DNA from: JBOHCT01 sp050699055 | GTDB lineage: Bacteria > Actinomycetota > Actinomycetes > Streptosporangiales > JBOHCT01 | NCBI GenBank assembly: GCA_050699055.1 | Contig: JBOHCT010000100.1 | Location: 1-15,018 of the forward strand | Direction of reading: 5' to 3' | DNA: 15,018 bases | Part shown: positions 6,801-12,127 of the stretch, piece after piece | Layout of the letters: every line of letters starts with the position of its first letter | Numbering within the stretch: the first letter of the stretch is position 1 | Notes under the pieces: model-generated | What the model saw: the letters and a program-made list of their open reading frames with translations, nothing else | Told to the model about the DNA's origin: nothing | Databases searched by the model: none | Made by a program: the position numbers and the translations under genes

Positions 6801-7210
6801 GCATCAGCCGCGAGGGGAGTCTCATCGACATCGGTGTCGAGCAAGGCATCATCCGCAAGGCCGGTGCCTGGTACACCTACGACGGCGATCAGCTCGGTCA
6901 GGGTAAGGAAAACGTCCGTGCATTCCTCCGCGAGAACGTCGACCTCGCCGCCGAGATCGAGAAGAAGATCAAGGAGAAGCTCGGCATCGGACCTCGCCTG
7001 GACGACGACGAGAACGAGCGAGGCGCTTCCGGCGGGGAGGGGCGCGGTGACCCCGGGACGGCAGCCGCCTGGCAGGGAGCCGGGGGAGCTGACCAGCAGG
7101 GAGCTGCACGGCAAGGTGACCTCCAGGGAACGTCTCAAGACTCCGCTACCCAAACCGCCGCGCGGAATTCCCGGTCAGGCACCGGGCGCCCCGCGTCCAG
7201 GCGTTCGTGA
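3836..7210 (+). CDS. recA: Recombinase RecA precursor containing two inteins
   Basis: A single 1124-codon frame. Exteins: residues 1-72 (ending GPESSGK), 428-559 (TTLALHAV to KIGVMFG) and 927-1124 (SPETTTGG onward). Joined, they give a 402-aa RecA with Walker A GPESSGKTT, Walker B-like [10 protein letters not shown], the L2 region [22 protein letters not shown] and the C-terminal block KIKEKLGIG. RecA polymerises on single-stranded DNA, drives strand exchange and triggers LexA self-cleavage. The precursor should lack activity until both inteins leave, since one splits the ATP site and the other the DNA-binding loop. ATG is preceded by GAGG 7 nt upstream. After the usual end (G1052) comes a 72-residue tail, acidic at first (DDDENE) but Gln/Gly/Ala-rich and then Arg-rich, longer than normal. 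recX follows after 17 nt, so co-transcription is likely. Control: LexA box and PafBC-type promoter upstream. Confidence 0.98.
   Translation: [1124 protein letters not shown]
4052..5116 (+). mobile_element. RecA intein 1 (Walker A site), with LAGLIDADG homing endonuclease
   Basis: A 355-aa in-frame insert, precursor residues 73-427. It begins with Cys73 (CLTADTYIW, block A) and ends NGVLSHN, with the penultimate His and terminal Asn of block G; the +1 extein residue is Thr. Block B is T151-M-R... with the TxxH pair T151 and H154 (TRNHPV). Block F is [15 protein letters not shown]. Two LAGLIDADG motifs are present: LGYLVAEGS at 203-211 (acidic residue E209) and [10 protein letters not shown] at 294-303 (acidic D301), so the homing endonuclease may be active. 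It lies exactly between Lys and Thr of GPESSGK/TT. Only 4 of its first 40 codons end in A or T, as in the extein, so it looks long resident. Boundaries follow from the unbroken RecA match on both sides. Confidence 0.96.
5513..6613 (+). mobile_element. RecA intein 2 (M. leprae-type site), with LAGLIDADG homing endonuclease
   Basis: A 367-aa in-frame insert, precursor residues 560-926, between KIGVMFG and SPETTTGG. It begins with Cys560 and ends DGIIVHN (His-Asn); the +1 residue is Ser. Block B is MTPNHPI with T638 and H641; block F is [24 protein letters not shown] motifs: LGGLMGDG at 678-685 (D684) and the region [12 protein letters not shown] ending near 781 (D778/D779). The site, size and recognisable stretches ([32 protein letters not shown]) match my recollection of the 365-aa M. 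leprae RecA intein. Twelve of its first 40 codons end in A or T, against 2 of 40 in the extein run 5321-5440, a sign of more recent arrival. A dedicated family search would give the nearest relative. Confidence 0.96.
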
Positions 7211-7227
7211 GTCGGGACGCATAGGAC

Positions 7228-7833
7228 ATGTCCGCCAAGCGAGAGGGGAAGGAGCCTCGCGGCCGCAGGCGTGACGACGGACCGCTCCCGGGTCGCCTCG
7301 CGGCCGAGGGCCCGCCCGGCGACCCGGAGTCCGTCGCTCGTTCGATCTGCCTGCGCCTGCTTACCGGCGCGCCGCGGACCCGCGCCCAGCTCGCCGACGC
7401 ACTGCGGCGACGCGCAGTACCCGACGAGGTCGCCGAGCGGGTCCTCGGGCGGTTCAGCGAGGTGGGGCTGGTCGACGATGAGGCGTTCGCGCAAGCGTGG
7501 GTGCAGTCGCGCCACAGCGGCCGCGGCCTGGCGCGGCGCGCTCTCGCGCAAGAGCTTCGCCGTCGCGGCGTCGCGAGTGAGGCCGTGGACCAAGCCTTCG
7601 AGACCCTTGGTCCCGAGGAGGAAGCTGAGACGGCGCGGGCCCTGGTGCGTCGCAAGCTGCCCGCGACCGCCCGGCTCGAGTCGCATGTCCGATTCCGGCG
7701 GCTCGTGGCCATGCTCGCACGCAAGGGATACCGGGCCGGGCTGGCCATGACCATCGTCCGCGAGGAGCTCGGAGCTGAGGGCGCGGACACCGAGCTTCTT
7801 CCCACGGAGGACGCAGGGGAGGGGGCGGAGTAG
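7228..7833 (+). CDS. recX: RecX regulatory protein
   Basis: A 201-aa protein directly after recA (17-nt gap). Seen: the RecX three-helix repeat pattern, with ARSICLRLLTGAPRTRAQLADALRRRAVPDEVAERVLGRF early, then the family core LVDDEAFAQAWVQSR, GRGLARRALAQELRRRGV, and a last repeat RKGYRAGLAMTIVREEL. Charged, low-complexity N- and C-terminal tails flank the conserved part, as in other actinobacterial RecX. Known: RecX binds RecA filaments and inhibits ATPase, strand exchange and coprotease activity; it usually shares a transcript with recA. ATG at 7228 is the only good start, since an in-frame upstream GTG at 7207 runs into a stop. Its ribosome site is poor, so translation may depend on coupling to recA. 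Confidence 0.95.
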   Translation: MSAKREGKEPRGRRRDDGPLPGRLAAEGPPGDPESVARSICLRLLTGAPRTRAQLADALRRRAVPDEVAERVLGRFSEVGLVDDEAFAQAWVQSRHSGRGLARRALAQELRRRGVASEAVDQAFETLGPEEEAETARALVRRKLPATARLESHVRFRRLVAMLARKGYRAGLAMTIVREELGAEGADTELLPTEDAGEGAE

Positions 7834-7937
7834 CGCACAGTCGCCTGGGGCGGTGCTGGTGCTGGCCCGATCATTGTCTGCCCAGGTCGGAGGGTTATGG
7901 GAGGGAGGTCGGTGGAGCGTGCCTCGATGGCGGCTCC

Positions 7938-7967
7938 TTGCCTGGCTCCTTGATGCACGCTTAACCT
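7938..7967 (+). promoter_or_regulatory. Candidate sigma70-type promoter in the recX-rny gap
   Basis: TTGCCT (7938-7943), an 18-nt spacer, then TAACCT (7962-7967). It fits a housekeeping actinobacterial promoter and would start RNA near 7974, about 110 nt before the strong hairpin at 8083 and 300 nt before rny. The motif is loose, so this is a candidate only. Confidence 0.35.
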
Positions 7968-8010
7968 CGACGGCAATGAGGAGTTACTCCCCGCAGCGCA
8001 GAAGCCACGG

Positions 8011-8030
8011 GGTGGCATCCCGGTGCCGCC
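8011..8030 (+). repeat. Small stem-loop in the recX-rny gap
   Basis: GGTGGCA (8011-8017) can pair with TGCCGCC (8024-8030) through 7 base pairs, one of them G-U, over a 6-nt loop. It sits between the candidate promoter and the strong hairpin. It may be part of a structured leader or small RNA, or a weak recX terminator. Confidence 0.4.
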
Positions 8031-8082
8031 GACTTGGCGACACAGGTGTGATATCTCGACCGATCCGGCCGCCCACACACCC

Positions 8083-8117
8083 ACACAGCGATCCGCCCGC
8101 GAGGCGGATCGCTGTGT
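8083..8117 (+). terminator. Strong intrinsic terminator hairpin after recX
   Basis: A perfect 15-bp stem, ACACAGCGATCCGCC pairing with GGCGGATCGCTGTGT, over the 5-nt loop CGCGA. There is no U-run after it (CAGGGGGG follows), which is common for actinobacterial hairpin terminators. It lies 250 nt after the recX stop and 153 nt before the rny start, so it can separate the recA-recX transcript from rny. Because it is symmetric it may also act on the minus strand. Confidence 0.82.
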
Positions 8118-8270
8118 CAGGGGGGCGACATAGCCGGCGGCCGCCGTTCATCCCGTCGTTGTTCATCCTGCCGCTTCGTGGTCCCCGTCTCGCTGCTGAC
8201 GTGACTCCTCCTCTCTCGCATGACCCCGCGCCCCTCAGGGGGCTCGCGGCTGACGGAAGAGGTGTGCGAC

Positions 8271-9881
8271 ATGGATGGCGCGATCCTGATCATGGGGGTG
8301 GCCCTCGTCGTCACTCTCATCGCGCTCCTCGTAGTGGTCGTTCGCAAGACCGGGAGCGCCCTGGCGCCGACGGGCGCCGGCCGGGCGGAGACCCCGCCCC
8401 CCACGCAGGAGGAGGTTGAGGAGGCACGCAGGGAGGCAGACCGGATCCGGGCACAGGCCGCGGATGATGCGCAAGAGGTGACGCGCAGGGCCGAAGCTAC
8501 TGTCGCCGGCCACGCGGACAAGGCGCGTGCTGAGGTCGAGGAGCACACCCGTACGCTCAAGGCCGACCTCCGCGCCTTTCGCGGCGACCTTGAGCGCCGC
8601 GAACAGCGCCTCGCCGAGCGCGAGCAGCGGGTGGACACCGAGACCGAACAGCTGGACGAACGGTCACGCCATCTCGCGGTACAGGAAGAGGAGGTCGCCC
8701 GCAAACGGGCTGAGCTGGAGGACGTCGCGGGGGAGCGGCGTCTCATCCTCGAACGTACGGCTGGTCTCACCGCCGAGCAGGCCAGGGCTGAGCTGGTGGC
8801 CAACATCGAGAACCAAGCCAAGCGCGACGCGGCCATTCTGGTCCGGGACATCGAGGGCGAGGCCCGCGAAGAGGCGGACGTGCGCGCCAGGAAGATCGTG
8901 ACGCTCGCGATCCAGCGAATCGCCCCCGAACAGACAGCGGAGTCTGTCGTCTCGGTGCTCCACCTGCCGAGCGACGATATGAAGGGGCGCATCATCGGCC
9001 GTGAGGGCCGCAATATCCGCGCGTTCGAGTCCACGACCGGAGTCAATCTGATCATCGACGACACGCCCGAGGCGGTCCTGCTGTCCTGTTTCGATCCCGT
9101 GCGCCGGGAGGTTGCCAGGCTGACCCTCGACAAGCTGGTCTTGGACGGGCGGATCCATCCACACCGGATCGAGGAGGTTTACGAACGGAGCAAGGCCGAC
9201 GTCGAGCAACTGTGCGTACGGGCGGGCGAGGACGCGATGGTCGATCTCGGTATCACCGAGATGCATCCGGAGCTCGTCACCCTGCTCGGCCAGCTGCGCT
9301 ATCGCACGTCGTACGGCCAAAACGTACTGAAGCATCTGATCGAGTCCGCCCACATCGCCGGCATGATGGCGAGCGAGCTGGGCCTCGACCGCGAGCTGCT
9401 CAAGCGCTGCACCGTTCTGCACGACATCGGTAAGGCGCTCACGCACGAGGTCGAGGGGAGCCACGCGCTCATCGGGGCTGAGATCGCCCGCCGGTACGGC
9501 GAGCACGAGGACGTCGTCCACGCCATCGAGGCCCACCACGGCGAGATCGAGGTCCGGACCGTTGAGGCGGTGTTGGTCCAGGCCGCCGACTCGATCAGCG
9601 GCGGCCGTCCGGGCGCGCGGCGCGAGTCGCTCGAGGCATACGTCAAGCGGCTGGAGCGCCTCGAGGAGATCGCGGGTTCGTACGAAGGCGTCGACAAGGT
9701 CTTCGCGATGCAGGCCGGGCGCGAGGTGCGGGTCATGGTGCGTCCCGACGAGGTGGACGATATCCAGTCGCAGGTCATTGCCCGTGACGTCGCGAAGCAG
9801 GTGGAGGAGGAGCTGACATACCCCGGCCAGATCAGGGTGATTGTGGTCAGGGAGTCCCGCGCCACCGAGTATGCTCGCTGA
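8271..9881 (+). CDS. rny: Ribonuclease Y
   Basis: A 536-aa protein, close to the usual 510-520. Domains in order: an N-terminal membrane helix (AILIMGVALVVTLIALLVVVV, about residues 4-24, trimmed at each end), a long charged coiled coil (about 45-195) rich in Glu, Arg and Ala, a KH domain with GRIIGREGRN at 239-248, and an HD domain with the metal-binding pair H384-D385 in VLHDIGKAL. Known: RNase Y is a membrane-anchored endoribonuclease that starts mRNA decay in many bacteria. ATG at 8271 is chosen because GGAAGAGG lies about 8 nt upstream and the membrane helix starts right after it; an in-frame ATG at 8220 has no ribosome site. It is separated from recX by the 8083-8117 hairpin, so it probably has its own promoter. 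Confidence 0.97.
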   Translation: MDGAILIMGVALVVTLIALLVVVVRKTGSALAPTGAGRAETPPPTQEEVEEARREADRIRAQAADDAQEVTRRAEATVAGHADKARAEVEEHTRTLKADLRAFRGDLERREQRLAEREQRVDTETEQLDERSRHLAVQEEEVARKRAELEDVAGERRLILERTAGLTAEQARAELVANIENQAKRDAAILVRDIEGEAREEADVRARKIVTLAIQRIAPEQTAESVVSVLHLPSDDMKGRIIGREGRNIRAFESTTGVNLIIDDTPEAVLLSCFDPVRREVARLTLDKLVLDGRIHPHRIEEVYERSKADVEQLCVRAGEDAMVDLGITEMHPELVTLLGQLRYRTSYGQNVLKHLIESAHIAGMMASELGLDRELLKRCTVLHDIGKALTHEVEGSHALIGAEIARRYGEHEDVVHAIEAHHGEIEVRTVEAVLVQAADSISGGRPGARRESLEAYVKRLERLEEIAGSYEGVDKVFAMQAGREVRVMVRPDEVDDIQSQVIARDVAKQVEEELTYPGQIRVIVVRESRATEYAR

Positions 9882-9888
9882 GCCCTCA

Positions 9889-9906
9889 CGACGCGTGCAC
9901 ACGTCG
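9889..9906. promoter_or_regulatory. Near-perfect 18-bp palindrome, possible operator
   Basis: CGACGCGTGCACACGTCG reads as an inverted repeat with a single mismatched pair (C against A). It starts 7 nt after the rny stop and lies 153 nt before the PLP-enzyme gene. It could be an operator for the downstream metabolic pair or a short hairpin ending rny. No regulator gene is in the window. Confidence 0.4.
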
Positions 9907-10059
9907 CCGCCCGTCTCCGGAGTCGATGGGGGCGATCCACACACGCCGCCGGTGCCCCGGGGGGCGCGGAAGGTGCTGAGAGACTGGCAACCCGGCGCGC
10001 TTGGCGGCGAAGTGGGTGCCGACGTGGAGCGGCGTCCGGTGACGAGGAGGGGAACGCAC

Positions 10060-11400
10060 ATGACCGCCCTTCACCCCCTTGCGTACGACCCGGATGTGAT
10101 GACGCGGGCGCTCGGCGAGCTGCGCCGCCACCCGGTGCCCGCGACGGAGAAGGGCTTCTCCGGTGTCGCGCAGGAAGGGCCGGTGGCCCCCGCCGCGCTG
10201 GTCCGCCGGCACGTCGGCGCCGGCGGGTTCGCGACGCCGCTGCTCGTGCTGCGCGATACGGCGGTGCGTGCGAACGTCGCCACGATGGCCGCGTACTGCA
10301 AGGACGCCAGTGTCGAGCTGGCCCCCCACGCGAAGACGACGATGGCTCCGCAGCTCTTCGAGCGGCAGCTGGAGGCGGGCGCATGGGGGCTCACGGCGGC
10401 GACCGTACGGCAGGCGCGGGTCTACCGGGCGTTCGGGGTGCGCCGGATCCTGTTGGCCAACCAGCTCGCCGATCCCGCCGCGATCGCGTGGGTCGCGGCG
10501 GAGCGCGAACGCGACGAGACGTTCGAGTTCTGCTGTTACGTCGACAGCGTCGCGGGCGTGCGGTTGCTCGACGAGGCGCTGCGACCGAGCGGCGCGGAGC
10601 ATGGTCGTCGGCTGCCTGTCCTCGTCGAGCTGGGCTGGCCCGGGGGACGTACGGGAGCCCGCGGTGTCGGTGCCGCGCTCGACGTGGCACGTGCGGCCGC
10701 TGCGACCGACTCGCTGTGCGTTGTCGGCGCAGCGTGCTTCGAAGGCGTGGTCGGTCACGGCACCTCCGCCGAGGTGCTCGACGGGGTCGCACGTTTCTGC
10801 GCCGAGCTGCGCCGTCTCGGCGAGGCGATCCGTCCGCTCGTGACCTGCGGGCTGGACGGGGTGCCCGGACCCGCGCCGCTCGTCCTGACCGCCGGGGGCA
10901 GCGCGTACTTCGACGTCGTCGTCCGCGAGCTCACCGATGCGGGCGGCTCCGGCGACGTCGCGGTGGTCCTCCGCAGCGGCTGCTACGTCACCCACGACCA
11001 CGGCGCGTACGCGGAGACCTCCCCCTTCGAGCGGGGCACCGCGGGGTCGGGCCGTCTGGTGCCAGCGCTGGAGCTCTGGGCCCGGGTGCTCTCCCGACCC
11101 GAGCCCGGCCTGGCTTACCTCGACGCCGGCCGCAGGGACGTCGCCTTCGATGAGGGGATGCCGATCCCGCTGACCATACGGACCCGCGGAGGCGACGAGC
11201 GAGCGGCCCGGGATCTTACCGTCACGAAGCTCAACGACCAGCACGCGTTCGTCCGTGTCGACGCCTCGACGGAGCTGACGCCAGGTGATTTGGTCCGCCT
11301 TGGCATCTCCCACCCCTGCACGACGTTCGACAAGTGGCGCGTGATTCCGATGCTCGACGACGATGACCGCATCGTGGACATCGCGCACACGTTCTTCTAG
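10060..11400 (+). CDS. D-serine dehydratase-like / amino acid deaminase, PLP-dependent (alanine racemase-type N-terminal domain)
   Basis: A 446-aa protein with ATG at 10060 and GAGGAGGGG about 8 nt upstream; the frame is open further upstream but without a start signal. Seen: the fold-type III PLP barrel entry TPLLVLRDTAVRANV, the PLP-lysine motif PHAKTTM with Lys92, then SGCYVTHDHGAY, and near the C-terminus SHPCTTFDKW with H418 and C420. The H-x-C pair matches the zinc ligands of eukaryotic-type D-serine dehydratase (DSD1 family), and HPCTTFDKW is a family signature. Known reactions in the family are D-serine to pyruvate and ammonia, and D-threonine aldol cleavage; which applies here cannot be told. 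It is cytoplasmic. It is followed after 66 nt by a RidA-family gene that could clear its 2-aminoacrylate intermediate. Confidence 0.88.
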   Translation: MTALHPLAYDPDVMTRALGELRRHPVPATEKGFSGVAQEGPVAPAALVRRHVGAGGFATPLLVLRDTAVRANVATMAAYCKDASVELAPHAKTTMAPQLFERQLEAGAWGLTAATVRQARVYRAFGVRRILLANQLADPAAIAWVAAERERDETFEFCCYVDSVAGVRLLDEALRPSGAEHGRRLPVLVELGWPGGRTGARGVGAALDVARAAAATDSLCVVGAACFEGVVGHGTSAEVLDGVARFCAELRRLGEAIRPLVTCGLDGVPGPAPLVLTAGGSAYFDVVVRELTDAGGSGDVAVVLRSGCYVTHDHGAYAETSPFERGTAGSGRLVPALELWARVLSRPEPGLAYLDAGRRDVAFDEGMPIPLTIRTRGGDERAARDLTVTKLNDQHAFVRVDASTELTPGDLVRLGISHPCTTFDKWRVIPMLDDDDRIVDIAHTFF

Positions 11401-11466
11401 CGACGGGGCGCCGATGTCGTGCCGGTGGGATGATGCCTCATTGGTCGCACGAAAGAGAGGATCGAC

Positions 11467-11847
11467 GTGAGCCGACAGGAAGTACGGACCGACGACGCCC
11501 CGAAGCCCCGCGGGGCGTACTCCCAGGGGATCGTGGCAGGCGGGTTCCTGTACACCGCGGGTCTCGGCCCGCACGACCCGACCACCCAGGAGGCCGTGGG
11601 CGAGACGATCGAGGACCAGACCGCGCAGGTCATGCGCAACCTGCAGGCCGTCCTCGTGGTCCGTGGTCTCGGTTGGGGCGACGTCGTCAAGACGACGGTG
11701 CACCTCTCCGACCTCGGTCAGTTCGCCGGCTTCAACCGCGTGTACGAGTCGTTCCTCGAGGAGCCGTACCCCGTTCGCACGACGGTCGGCTCGACCTTGG
11801 CGAACATCCTCGTCGAGATCGACCTTGTGGCCGCCCTCCGCGAGTAG
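11467..11847 (+). CDS. RidA (YjgF/YER057c/UK114) family enamine/imine deaminase
   Basis: A 126-aa protein, the normal family length. It begins at GTG 11467, with GAAAGAGAGG ending 6 nt upstream. Seen: the family start PKPRGAYSQGIVAGGFLYTAG, the middle block QVMRNLQAVL then DVVKTTVHLSDL, and the active-site block YPVRTTVGSTLA, in which R104 occupies the place of the substrate-carboxylate-binding Arg105 of E. coli RidA. The C-terminal strand VEIDLVAAL also fits. Known: RidA trimers hydrolyse 2-aminoacrylate and related imines to keto acids and ammonia, protecting PLP enzymes. The gene follows a PLP amino-acid dehydratase whose likely product is such an imine, so the two are probably an operon. 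The exact Rid subgroup is uncertain. Confidence 0.93.
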   Translation: MSRQEVRTDDAPKPRGAYSQGIVAGGFLYTAGLGPHDPTTQEAVGETIEDQTAQVMRNLQAVLVVRGLGWGDVVKTTVHLSDLGQFAGFNRVYESFLEEPYPVRTTVGSTLANILVEIDLVAALRE

Positions 11848-12025
11848 GGGACGCCGCGACAGGCAGGGGGCAAGGTGTCGGAGATCGCGTTGGGGAATCG
11901 CGTCGGGTAAGTGGCAGGCTCCCGAGTGGAGCGTCCGAGGGCCGAGGAGCGCGATGACGCCGGAGGCGGCCGATCGCCCGCAGGGCCACTGGGGGTGGAG
12001 GGGCGGAGCCATGGGGGCGAAAGAC

Positions 12026-12106
12026 CGCGGAGTCTCGGGAACACGTGAACCGAAGCCAGGAGGCCTGAAGGGCCGACGACCGCGAGGTTCACCAACAGAC
12101 TCCGCG
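12026..12106. repeat. Nested inverted repeat, possible bidirectional terminator or riboswitch-like RNA
   Basis: Outer arms CGCGGAGTCT (12026-12035) and AGACTCCGCG (12097-12106) pair perfectly over 10 bp. Inside them GTGAACC (12045-12051) pairs with GGTTCAC (12086-12092). The apical 34 nt begin with GAAGCCAGGAGGCCTG, which resembles the B12 box of cobalamin riboswitches on the plus strand. The element lies in the 280-bp gap 11848-12127 between convergent ridA and the S9 peptidase, which holds no supported gene. The simplest role is ending transcription from both sides. A decayed riboswitch is possible, but no gene on the plus strand follows for it to control. Confidence 0.6.
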
Positions 12107-12127
12107 TGCCACCCGTCGCGCGATCTT

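Noticed and set aside
8220..8270. Upstream ATG of rny adding 17 residues
   Set aside because: No ribosome site before it, and it would place a polar stretch ahead of the membrane anchor. The ATG at 8271 has a good site.
7853..8419. A plus-strand frame of 188 codons across the recX-rny gap
   Set aside because: It runs straight through the perfect 15-bp hairpin and into rny in another frame, with no ribosome site. Not a gene.
8664..10061. A 465-codon minus-strand frame opposite rny
   Set aside because: It is antisense to the KH and HD domains, has no recognisable domain and no start signal.
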